From assembly GCF_005405925.1 (NCBI RefSeq), contig NZ_BJHV01000001.1, positions 1,798,001-1,862,000 on the forward strand: 64,000 nucleotides of DNA, read 5' to 3'. The notes under the pieces were generated by a model. It was given only the letters and a program-made list of their open reading frames with translations, was not told where the DNA came from and did no database searches. Source of the DNA: Streptomyces antimycoticus. GTDB lineage: Bacteria; Actinomycetota; Actinomycetes; Streptomycetales; Streptomycetaceae. The position numbers and the translations under genes were made by a program. Below, in pieces: positions 35,823-43,474 of this stretch. Positions within the stretch are counted from its first letter, which is position 1; every line of letters starts with the position of its first letter.

Positions 35823-35907
35823 CGTAAGTGTCTTTCGAATTTAGACGCTTACGTTATAGCACACGCGACCACAGGCGTGTAATTTTCTATTGTTGATAGA
35901 CCATGTA
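35823..35907 (-). promoter_or_regulatory. Shared promoter module, copy 2 (aldehyde dehydrogenase operon)
   Basis: Minus strand: ACATGGTCTAT (35907-35897), 13 nt, TTACAC (35883-35878), 18 nt, TATAAC (35859-35854), GTAAGCGTCTAAA (35853-35841). The last box is one arm of a larger inverted repeat, ACGTAAGTGTCT-N9-AGACGCTTACGT (35823-35855, one mismatch). The promoter therefore appears to be overlapped by a dimer-binding operator. Confidence 0.75.
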
Positions 35908-35964
35908 CAGGCCCCGCCCCGACCGGGCGAGGCCCTCGCCACCACCGTCACCGCGCCCCGGGTG

Positions 35965-37541
35965 TCACAGCACGGCGTGGGCCGGGATCTCCTCGGGTTT
36001 CGGAGCCGGCCGGGCCGTCCAGTCCAGGGGTCCGGCCGTACGGCGGCCCTCCATGCCGTGCCGTTGCCCGCGGACCTGGACGGCCTCCCACCCATCGGGG
36101 GGTTCCGGGCCGACGCGGTAGGCGATGTCCGGCTCGCTCGCGCGGCGGGTGACCTCGCATACCCGCACCTGCCCCTGCGGGGCGAGCGCCAGCATCCGGA
36201 AACACCGGTCCGCCGCCTCCCCCATCACCCGCGGGGCGGTGTCCGGCTCTCCCGGCCGGAACAGCAGATAGGCGTCTCCGGTGACCACGGCGACATGGAG
36301 ACACGCGGGGCCGGGGCCCATCGGCGCGGGTCCGGCGCCGCGGCCGGCGAAGCGGTCGCGCATCGCGAACGCCGCCCGTACCGCCCGGGCCGCGTCGTCC
36401 TCGCTCGTCTCGGGGTGGCCGAACAGCGCCGAGAGGACCGGCCCGGCCGCATGGGCCATGGTCCCGCCGAACCGTGCGGCCTCCTCGCGGACGACTCGCT
36501 CGGCCTCCCGCAGCGCCTCCTGGACGCTCGACGGATCGTGACCGTGGCCCTCCAGGGCGTGGCGCACCCATACGAGGCTGATCCGCTTGTGTTCCACCGT
36601 GGACTCGTTCAGCCGCCGCGGCCGGGTGGCCCGCCCGCCCACCGCGGTGAGCCCCGCCCTGCTCTGGGCCGCGGTCTCCCGCGCCGTATCGGCCCTGGGG
36701 AGGTCGGCCCTGGAGAGATCGGCCCTGGGGAGGTCGGTCCTCGGGAGGGGCGTCACATCGACCAGCGCGGGCGGGGACGGAGGGTCGAGCTCCGGGGCGT
36801 GGGCGAGGATCGCCCGCTCCAGCTTCTGCATCTCGCGGGTGGGCTCGAGGCCGTACCGCTCGACCAGCTCGACGCGGCGGTGGCGGTAGGCGGCAAGCGC
36901 TTCGGTCTGCCGGCCGCAGCGGTAGAGGGCCAGCATGAGCTGACAGCTCAGGCGCTCCCGCGTCGGCTCGGCGGCGGCCACCGCCTGCAGCTCCCCGAGG
37001 ACCGCGTGGTGACGGCCGCACGCCAGCTCGGCCTCGAAGAGGTCCTCCAGCGCGTTGAGCCGGCTGTTCTCCCACGCGGCCGGCTCCGGCCAGACGAGGC
37101 CGTCCTCGACGAGGTCCGCGAGCGCGGGCCCGCGCCACAGCCCCAGGCCCTCCCGCAGCACCCGCGCGGCCGACGCGTAGGAGCCGGCGGCCACCTCGGT
37201 GTGTCCGCGCTCCACCGCCCGCCGGAAGCGGAGCAGATCGACGGTGTCGGGATCCACCCGCAGCCGGTACCCGGGGCATCGGTCACCAGTACCGCCCGAC
37301 CTTCGGAGCCGGGTTCGCAGGACAGCGTCCGGCGCAGGTCCCGGACCGCGTTCTGCAGCATCTTCCGGGCGGTGAGCGGGGTGTCGCCGGGCCACAGGGC
37401 GGCCAGCAGCCTGCTCGTGGCCACCACGCTGTTGGCGTGGATGAGCAGATGGGCGAGCGCCCCTCGCTTGATGACTCCGCCGAGCGGCACCGGTGCCCCG
37501 TCATCGAGCACCTCAAGGGGGCCGAGCAAGTGGAAGTCCAC
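35965..37541 (-). pseudogene. AfsR/SARP-type regulator with cyclase-like C-terminus, frameshifted
   Basis: The start is GTG 37541: MDFHLLGPLEVLDDGAPVPL and the OmpR-like HTH (ARKMLQNAVRDLRRTL) run in one frame to LVTDAPG. At about 37270 the homology continues in the next frame as YRLRVDPDTVDLLRFRRAV, then a BTAD domain (ERLSCQLMLALYRCGRQTEA). A Pro/Arg/Ala/Asp repeat linker follows, then a class-III cyclase-like domain (SLVWVRHALEGHGHD, LHVAVVTGDAYLLF) without the metal-binding aspartates of active cyclases. One missing G in the CCCCGGGG region would explain the break. No NB-ARC ATPase or TPR follows. If intact it would be a pathway-type activator coupled to the LuxR gene 6 nt upstream. Confidence 0.75.
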
Positions 37542-37547
37542 GGAACC

Positions 37548-37913
37548 TCACCTTCTGTCTGGATGTGCGTGTCCCCGTGTGTCCCCCGTGTCCCCCGAGC
37601 CCGTCTGAAGGGCGTCGGCCATCGCCAGCCGCAGCAGTTGCATGCGATGGGTGGCCCCCGTCTTGGCCCGGATGCGTCGCATATACGTGTCGACGGTGTG
37701 CGGACTGAGGCCCAGGGCACGCGCCACGGAGGGGTAGGTGTGCCCCTCCAGGACGCGGTCCAGAACCTCGCGTTCGCGGTCGCTGAGCAGTTCCAGCGGT
37801 TGGCGGTCGGGCCGTCCGGCGTGCTCGGCAGCGCCGGAGGCGGCTGTGGCTTCGGACGAGCCCACCGCGCGTTCGTCGGGCCGTCTCACCCCATGGCCCC
37901 GTAAGCCGGACAT
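37548..37913 (-). CDS. LuxR-type HTH regulator (small)
   Basis: About 121 residues. The C-terminal LuxR HTH is complete (LSDREREVLDRVLEGHTYPS, VARALGLSPHTVDTYMRRI), preceded by only a short disordered N-terminus and no receiver or sensor domain. ATG 37913 or GTG 37925 could be the start; both lie just after the stop of the small exported protein at 37933. It ends 6 nt before the SARP start, so the three genes form one transcript. Single-domain LuxR proteins can act as pathway regulators without phosphorylation. Confidence 0.75.
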   Translation of the reverse strand: MSGLRGHGVRRPDERAVGSSEATAASGAAEHAGRPDRQPLELLSDREREVLDRVLEGHTYPSVARALGLSPHTVDTYMRRIRAKTGATHRMQLLRLAMADALQTGSGDTGDTRGHAHPDRR

Positions 37914-37932
37914 GAGATACGGCACCGCCTCA

Positions 37933-38166
37933 TCATCGGTTCGTCGGCAGAGCCCTGCCGTGAAAGCCCCAGCCGGTGTCGTCGTCCTCGGGCGAGTCGG
38001 AGCCGCCCCCCACCGCCAGGGTCGTCTCGGCGACGGCGAGCGGGTGAAGGCCCCGTGTGCCGGTTCCGGCACGGTCGTGCGCCGACTGCGCGGCCGCGCC
38101 CACGAAGAGCGAGAGGGCCGGTGCGGCGATCGCGGTCATGACGGCGGTGAGGAACAACGTGCGCAT
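37933..38166 (-). CDS. Small exported peptide
   Basis: 77 residues from ATG 38166, which has GGAGG 6 nt upstream (CGGAGGCCACC). A clear signal peptide (MRTLFLTAVMTAIAAPALSL, then FVGAAAQSA) leaves a mature peptide of about 48 residues, acidic in the middle (DSPEDDDTGWGF) and ending ALPTNR. I recognise no family. It is the first gene of a transcript with a LuxR gene and a SARP gene, which makes a signal or stress-response role worth considering, though the sequence does not show one. The region 38167-38388 upstream shows nothing else. Confidence 0.6.
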   Translation of the reverse strand: MRTLFLTAVMTAIAAPALSLFVGAAAQSAHDRAGTGTRGLHPLAVAETTLAVGGGSDSPEDDDTGWGFHGRALPTNR

Positions 38167-38388
38167 GGTGGCCTCCGGTTGAAGAGATCCGGTGCGGAAA
38201 TTCGGCCCTGGGCTGGATGGTTCGATCATGGCGGGGGCCCGGCCCGCGCACCACGCGCTCCGCCGCTCACCAAGGTGTCGGGCAACAAAACGAGGGGGGA
38301 TCATAAGGGGCACAACGGAACTCTTCGGATGTCCGGTTTCGCCGTGCGGGACCATCCGCGGCATCTGACCGCCCCCATGGGCGGGTGG

Positions 38389-38909
38389 TCATGGTGTGGC
38401 GTGGAGCACCAGCAGCAGCAGCTCGCACGGGGCGACGGCTTCGGAGAGCGTGCAGGAGTGGCGTGCGGGGACGTAGCACATCTCCCCGCGCGCAGCCGTA
38501 GTTCGACTCCCCCGCTCCGGTGGTCCGCACGGCCGTCGTTCTCGACGCGGCAGCGTGCTCCGCCACGGAGCGGGAAGAGCAGGAGATCGGCGCCGACACG
38601 CCCGAAGGGGAGCACCGTCCCGGCGGGAAGCAGCCGTTCGTACGCCTCGACGGGGTAGCCCATGACATGGCCCAGATCGGCGGCCAGTTGGTGCGCGCCG
38701 GTCCCGGGGCGCACGGGCCGCCACTCCCTGTCCGCCGGTTCCCGGCCGTCCGTGGCGTAAAGGCGCGGGAGGACGGTGTGAGCGCGTTCGGGCCATACCA
38801 CCGCAGGGCCCCTGTCCTGGTAGGTCGAGAGGCACAGCGCCATGTCACGGAGGAAGAGGTCCCAGTTGGTATCGGACAACCCTTGCCCTTCGCTCTCGAA
38901 AGGTCGCAT
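38389..38909 (-). pseudogene. Cupin-like protein, apparent frameshift
   Basis: ATG 38909 opens MRPFESEGQGLSDTNWDLF and runs through LLPAGTVLPFGRVGADLLLF and PLRGGARCRVE to ELRLRA. Near 38490 the plausible continuation (RGEMCYVPARHSC, then CELLLLVLHATP and stop) is in the next frame, again as if one base were missing in CGCGCGGGG. The Gly/Pro-punctuated strands and the GEMCYVPARHSC segment suggest a cupin fold, but I cannot name a family. Read straight, the first frame gives an unrelated Ser/Arg/Pro tail down to 38301. Confidence 0.5.
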
Positions 38910-39189
38910 CTCGTGACCGCCACCGGCAACGGACGACACAAGCGCTCTCCGAGGCGATCGAGCACCGATCACACGGCAGGCATGGGCAGCTGACGACGTG
39001 GAGCGACCCGCCCGGGCCGCCCGAAGTCCGTGTCTGCGGAACCCCCGCGCAGGCGATGCCCATCCTCGCCCGCCGGTGGTGCGGTATGCCAGTCCCTTTT
39101 CGACGGTCCCGTGCCGACGTGACAGACACCCCTCGAAAACGGGCCCCACGGAAGCGGGCTACGCCGACACGGACTCCGCCGAAACACCT
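38910..39189. other. Non-coding gap
   Basis: Between the cupin-like gene and the terminator hairpin I find only low-quality open frames without ribosome sites or recognisable products. It contains the upstream region of the cupin-like gene, but I could not pick a promoter. Confidence 0.5.
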
Positions 39190-39221
39190 GAGGCCGCGAC
39201 GGTATCCGCCGTCGCGGCCTC
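39190..39221. terminator. Strong hairpin downstream of the LuxR regulator
   Basis: GAGGCCGCGACGG, 6-nt loop, CCGTCGCGGCCTC: a perfect 13-bp stem 38 nt beyond the stop of the 39260-40327 gene. Confidence 0.75.
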
Positions 39222-39259
39222 GCACCCCCGTTGACGCGCTGATGGCGGACAGGCGCCGG

Positions 39260-40327
39260 CTACCCGGCGACCTCCCGCACACCGGTGTCCGGTTCGCTCT
39301 CGTCTTCGCTCTCGTCGTGATCCAGCAGACCGGCGCGAGCGGCGAGGACTCCGGCCTGGAACCGGCTCACCGCACCGAGAGTGTCCATGATGTCGGCGAC
39401 GTGCTTGCGCGTGGTGCGCAGCGACATCCCCAGTCTGCGGCCGATCGCCTCATCCTTGTAGCCTGCCGCCAGCAGGCGGAGGATCGTTCCGTCCAGCTCT
39501 TTCGCCACGGATTCGAGGCCGTCGGCAGCGGCGTCCGAGAAGGGCCGGGCATGGGCCCACGCGTTCTCGAAGACCGAGCACAGATAGCGGACGAGGGACG
39601 GCTCGCGTACCATCACCGCTCCCAGGCTCCCCTCCCGGTCGGGGACGAACGCCAGGTCCCGGTCGAAGACGATCAGGCGGCCGAACGGATCGTGGACGGT
39701 CCGGTATTCGGCTCCCAGGCCGGACATGACGGCCACGTATGCCTGACTCGGCGCGTTGAACCGGGCCGTGTGGTTGTAGAGCGTGCGCATGCGCACCCCC
39801 CGGGCGAGCAGCGCCGTGTCACGGCTGATCGCCTCCTCCAAGACCTCCGGTGCCCGCCCACCACCCGGCTGACTGCTCAGCACCTCTTCCTGGCACTCGT
39901 TGGAGGCACGGTTCAAGGCGGCGCGGACCTCGTCCAGATGCCCGATCACCTCGATGCTGCCGGTGTCGAAGCGCCTGCCTTCGAGGAAGTGTGCCCGCAG
40001 CCGCCCGAACTCGACGCTGATCTGGTCCAGTTGGCGCCGCCGCTCCTGTAGGGACTCCTGGATCGGGGCGGTAAGCGCGGCGGCGGCCAGGTCGGGGTCG
40101 ACGGGCACCAGGAGCGCCGGGTCCGTGGAGTGGGAGCGCAGCAGGCCCAGTTCCCTCAGCCGGCCGACCGCCGCGTCGAGCTCTTCCTCGGACATTTCCA
40201 GCTCGGATAAGGTGCCCAGGAATTCTCGGGTCACCTGCTGGAATCTCAGGATGCAGGAATACAGCTCGGCTTCGGCATCACTCACATACGAGGAGCCGCA
40301 AGCGGTGGGCTCGAGGGGCGGGTTCAC
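39260..40327 (-). CDS. LuxR-family regulator with TrmB-like N-terminus
   Basis: About 355 residues. The N-terminal winged-helix-like domain (SDAEAELYSCILRFQQVTRE, LSELEMSEEELDAAVGRLRE) is followed by a phospholipase-D/TrmB-like middle domain (VLEEAISRDTALLARGVRMR, YRTVHDPFGRLIVFDRDLAF) and a C-terminal LuxR HTH (RLLAAGYKDEAIGRRLGMSL, RTTRKHVADIM). This layout is common among regulators at the edge of Streptomyces biosynthetic clusters. The start GTG 40327 is uncertain. Its position 0.9 kb before the cluster makes it a candidate pathway regulator. The gap 40328-40490 shows no gene. Confidence 0.75.
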   Translation of the reverse strand: MNPPLEPTACGSSYVSDAEAELYSCILRFQQVTREFLGTLSELEMSEEELDAAVGRLRELGLLRSHSTDPALLVPVDPDLAAAALTAPIQESLQERRRQLDQISVEFGRLRAHFLEGRRFDTGSIEVIGHLDEVRAALNRASNECQEEVLSSQPGGGRAPEVLEEAISRDTALLARGVRMRTLYNHTARFNAPSQAYVAVMSGLGAEYRTVHDPFGRLIVFDRDLAFVPDREGSLGAVMVREPSLVRYLCSVFENAWAHARPFSDAAADGLESVAKELDGTILRLLAAGYKDEAIGRRLGMSLRTTRKHVADIMDTLGAVSRFQAGVLAARAGLLDHDESEDESEPDTGVREVAG

Positions 40328-40490
40328 AAGCGCCCCCCTCGTCCGTCGACGAGTCGTAACGACGAGCAATCGGACGGGAATCCAACATCGGACGGCCGGT
40401 GTCTCAGCAGCATTTTGTTTCTTTTCTCTTCTACCACTGGTCCTGTCAGAAAGGCTTTGGAGAGACAGACGGCCATCGCCGCGGAGGGGT

Positions 40491-41027
40491 TCACCGGGGC
40501 CCCGTACCGCTGGGCAGGGCCGTGCCCAGGAGCGCGGCCACGGCCGTCGTATGGCCGTCGAAGGCCAGCGTGACCGGCGTGTCGAGGACCTGCCATCCGG
40601 CCGTCTCGGGCATCGGCGCGGGCTCGGGCAGGGTGCCGGCGTCGCGCACCGGCAGCAGGGCGAAGACCTCGAGGGTGTCCCGGGTGGAGTGCACATCGAA
40701 GAGGCGGACCTGCTCCGGATCGGCCGCCAGGCCGGTTTCCTCCCGCAGTTCCCGTACGGCTCCCTGCTGCCAGGTCTCGCCGACCTCCACATAGCCGCCG
40801 GGCAGCGCCAGTTGCCCCATGGCGGGCTCGATCGCGCGGCGCACCACGACCACTCCGAGCCGGCCGGACAACGTTGCCACGGGCTGTAGGACCACCGCGG
40901 CGGGCAGCGGGTTGCGCCATTGGGTCTCACCGCAGCCGGAGCAGTCTCGCGGCCATCCGGCGCCCTCGGCGCTGGCGGTACCGCAGTAGGGACAGTGTGT
41001 GACACGGCGTCCGCGTGTGTAACCCAT
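40491..41027 (-). CDS. Nudix hydrolase with N-terminal zinc ribbon
   Basis: 178 residues. Four cysteines form a ribbon (THCPYCGTASAEG, RDCSGCGETQWRN). The Nudix box is complete: GGYVEVGETWQQGAVREL then REETGLAA. Nudix enzymes cleave X-linked nucleoside diphosphates. NudC has a similar ribbon, but its NADH-specific SQPWPFPxS motif is absent here. ATG 41027 has GGAGGGGG upstream. It is divergent from the first cluster gene. Because the cluster may use a beta-NAD-derived scaffold, a role in trimming a dinucleotide is conceivable, but a general clean-up enzyme is just as likely. Confidence 0.8.
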   Translation of the reverse strand: MGYTRGRRVTHCPYCGTASAEGAGWPRDCSGCGETQWRNPLPAAVVLQPVATLSGRLGVVVVRRAIEPAMGQLALPGGYVEVGETWQQGAVRELREETGLAADPEQVRLFDVHSTRDTLEVFALLPVRDAGTLPEPAPMPETAGWQVLDTPVTLAFDGHTTAVAALLGTALPSGTGPR

Positions 41028-41241
41028 GAGCCTCCCCCTCCGCTTCCTCGGCGTACGGCAGCAGGCAAGATACAACAAGCGGGGCTCCATACCGGCGGGG
41101 ATGCCCGGGACCTGGCCCGCTCCGCCCGGCCCCACCGCGCCCGGAGGGACCGATGTCCCGGGAAAGCTCCGGTCATTGAGCGGTCATTTCCCCAACCGCG
41201 CCCAGCGCGTTCGCAGTTCCCTGCGAATTCCGCCCGATCCC

Positions 41242-41254
41242 TACAGTTGTCGGC
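41242..41254 (+). promoter_or_regulatory. Possible leaderless start of the biosynthetic operon
   Basis: TACAGT (41242-41247) ends 7 nt before GTG 41255, and there is no purine-rich ribosome site, so transcription would begin at or near the start codon. No good -35 is visible. The 227-bp gap to the Nudix gene must hold divergent promoters. Confidence 0.35.
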
Positions 41255-42484
41255 GTGCTGAATCGACTTCTCCCCGCTTCGGGGCCGGGGCGCGTTCTGG
41301 CCTTGGCGACTCTCTTCATCACCATGGGGCACGGCGCCTTCATGACGTGTTCGGCGCTTTATTTCACCACTGTGGTCGGCATTTCCGTGGCCCAATTGGG
41401 GCTGGGGCTGACCATTGCCGGAGCGGTGGGGCTGTTCGCCGGAGTTCCCCTGGGACATATCGCCGACCGCCGCGGAGGACGCGAAACGGCGGCGCTGCTG
41501 ATCGCCCTCAACGGACTGGCGGCCGCCGGCTATCTCGTCGTCGGCTCCTTCGCCCAATTCACCCTGGCGGCCGGTCTGTTCGTGGTGATGGAGCGGGGCG
41601 GCCGGGCGGCACTGCAGACGGCCATCGCGAGCACGCTGCGGGGCGAGGACCTGGTGGAGACCCGGGCCCATCTGCGGGCGATCACCAATGTGGGCGTGGC
41701 GGTGGGCGCCGGCTTCGCGGGCATCGCGCTGCAGCTGGACACCCCGGCCGCGTTCCGTACCGTCCTGGTGCTGGACGCCCTGTCCTTCCTCGTGGCCGCG
41801 GCCGTGCTGACCGCCCTGCCGAAGGTGGCGCCGGTGGCCAGGGCGGCGGACGGTCCCGGGCAGCCCCGGCTCGCCGTCCTGCGCGACCGGCCCTTCGCCT
41901 TGGTCACGGCCTTGAGCGCGGTGCTGTCCCTGCACGCGGTGCTGCTGGAGATCGTGGTGCCGCTGTGGATCGCCGGGCACACGGACGCCCCGCGCTGGAT
42001 GGTGACGGCCCTGTTCCTGCTCAACACGGCGAACGTGGTGGCGTTCCAGGTGCGGATCGCCAAGCGGGTGACGGAGATTCCGCTCGCGGTACGGGCCGTC
42101 CGGCAGGCCGGTTTCGTCCTGTGCGCCGCCTGCGCGCTGTTCGCGGCGTCGGCCGCGGACGGCGTGGCCATGGCCATGGTCTTCCTGCTGCTGGCCGGCG
42201 CCGTGCATGTGTACGGCGAGATGGTGCTGTCGGCCGGCGCCTGGGTCATCGGGTTCGACCTCGCGCCACCGGACAAGCAGGGGCAGTACCAGGGGTTCTT
42301 CTTCTCCGGATACGCGGCCTCCGTCATGATCGCCCCCACCTTCCTCACCGCCACCGTCCTCCAGGGCGGTGCCCTCGGCTGGCTGCTGCTCGGCGGCCTG
42401 TTCGTCCTCGCGGGCCTGGCCATGAAGCCGGTCGTCGGCTGGGCCGAGCGCACCCGCGCCCCACAGCCGGCGCACAGCGGCTGA
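41255..42484 (+). CDS. MFS transporter, probable product exporter
   Basis: 409 residues with 11-12 predicted helices. The loop 2-3 motif is GHIADRRGGRETAALL, the usual MFS gate. It starts the plus-strand operon of the biosynthetic cluster and ends 19 nt before the oxygenase gene, so export of or self-protection against the product is the natural role. GTG 41255 lacks a ribosome site and may be leaderless. Confidence 0.85.
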   Translation: MLNRLLPASGPGRVLALATLFITMGHGAFMTCSALYFTTVVGISVAQLGLGLTIAGAVGLFAGVPLGHIADRRGGRETAALLIALNGLAAAGYLVVGSFAQFTLAAGLFVVMERGGRAALQTAIASTLRGEDLVETRAHLRAITNVGVAVGAGFAGIALQLDTPAAFRTVLVLDALSFLVAAAVLTALPKVAPVARAADGPGQPRLAVLRDRPFALVTALSAVLSLHAVLLEIVVPLWIAGHTDAPRWMVTALFLLNTANVVAFQVRIAKRVTEIPLAVRAVRQAGFVLCAACALFAASAADGVAMAMVFLLLAGAVHVYGEMVLSAGAWVIGFDLAPPDKQGQYQGFFFSGYAASVMIAPTFLTATVLQGGALGWLLLGGLFVLAGLAMKPVVGWAERTRAPQPAHSG

Positions 42485-42503
42485 CCCCCCAAGGAGCACT
42501 GCG

Positions 42504-43421
42504 ATGGAACACCGAACGTCCCTGTCTCCCGTCCGGCCCACGGTGCCGAACGCCGGGGACGGGCCCGCCCACGGCGCCTTTCTGGCCGACGCGGCCGATC
42601 CCCACGTCCCGCTGCGCGAGCGGCTGCTGGGAAACGGCATCCCGCCGGCCGATGTCACCGGCCGGCCCCGCCCGGACCTGGCATCCGGGCCGTCCGACAC
42701 CCTCCACGAGGAGGTGTCCGAGCAGCTGTGGAGCCGTGGCCTGGCCGCGATCCAGCTCGATGAGCCACTGCCCAACGACCGGTTCACCGCGCTCGGCGCG
42801 TTCCTGGGCACCGCCATGCCCGAGCGGGACCCGGCGGTCGCGCCGTACGTGGAGGAGGAGGTGATCCTCAATCTGCGCAGCGAGCACGCCCGCACCGACG
42901 ACGTGGCCCTGCAGCCCTTCGCCGGCAACTACCTCTCGCTGCACACCGAGAGCAGCGGCGCCCCCGTCGAGCGGCAGCCGCGCTACATCGTGCTGATGTG
43001 CCTGGCCCCCGGGGACGCCTCGCAGGGCGCCAGGACGGTGCTGGTGCCGATGCGGGAGGTGGCGCGCCGGCTGGCACCGGAGACCCTGGCCGTGCTCTCC
43101 CGGACCCGGTACCGCGACCGCCCCGGCGTTCCCACGATCGCCCGGCAGGTCGGGGACCGCTGGGTGTTCTCCCTCCGCGACTTCCTCGCAGATGAGCTCC
43201 AGTGGTCCTACGAGGGGCCGGAGGAGGACGCCACGGCCGTGGGCGACGCGCTCCGCGAGCTTTTGGCGGCCATGTACGCGCCCGAGCACGCGCAAGGGCT
43301 CCAGTGGCGGCGCGGGCTTCTCGTCGTCATCGACAACACCTACTTCTTTCACGGGAGAACCAGCGGTTCGGCCACGCCCGAGGCCCGGCTCCGGCATCTC
43401 AAGCGCCTGCGCGTCGTGTAG
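42504..43421 (+). CDS. Fe(II)/2-oxoglutarate oxygenase, TauD/clavaminate-synthase-like
   Basis: 305 residues. The facial triad is visible: HTE in NYLSLHTESSG, and the distal His in DNTYFFHGRTSG. The 2-oxoglutarate Arg is in the C-terminal RHLKRLRV. Related enzymes hydroxylate unactivated carbons of amino acids and small scaffolds. In a sulfonamide/azaindane-type pathway it would fit a ring hydroxylation. ATG 42504 follows CAAGGAGC. Another frame from ATG 42504's neighbours is only a shadow. Confidence 0.85.
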   Translation: MEHRTSLSPVRPTVPNAGDGPAHGAFLADAADPHVPLRERLLGNGIPPADVTGRPRPDLASGPSDTLHEEVSEQLWSRGLAAIQLDEPLPNDRFTALGAFLGTAMPERDPAVAPYVEEEVILNLRSEHARTDDVALQPFAGNYLSLHTESSGAPVERQPRYIVLMCLAPGDASQGARTVLVPMREVARRLAPETLAVLSRTRYRDRPGVPTIARQVGDRWVFSLRDFLADELQWSYEGPEEDATAVGDALRELLAAMYAPEHAQGLQWRRGLLVVIDNTYFFHGRTSGSATPEARLRHLKRLRVV

Positions 43422-43474
43422 CCCATGCCATCCGTTCACGCTCGCCCACAGGGGCGGCCCACTCGGGGAAACGC

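Noticed and set aside
40491..41027. Nudix gene as an NADH pyrophosphatase of the cluster
   Set aside because: It has a zinc ribbon like NudC but lacks the SQPWPFPxS specificity motif and is transcribed away from the cluster, so I kept it as a general Nudix hydrolase.
39260..42928. A 1222-codon minus-strand frame ending in the LuxR regulator
   Set aside because: Only the last 355 codons (from GTG 40327) show regulator homology. The rest is shadow sequence of the MFS and Nudix regions.
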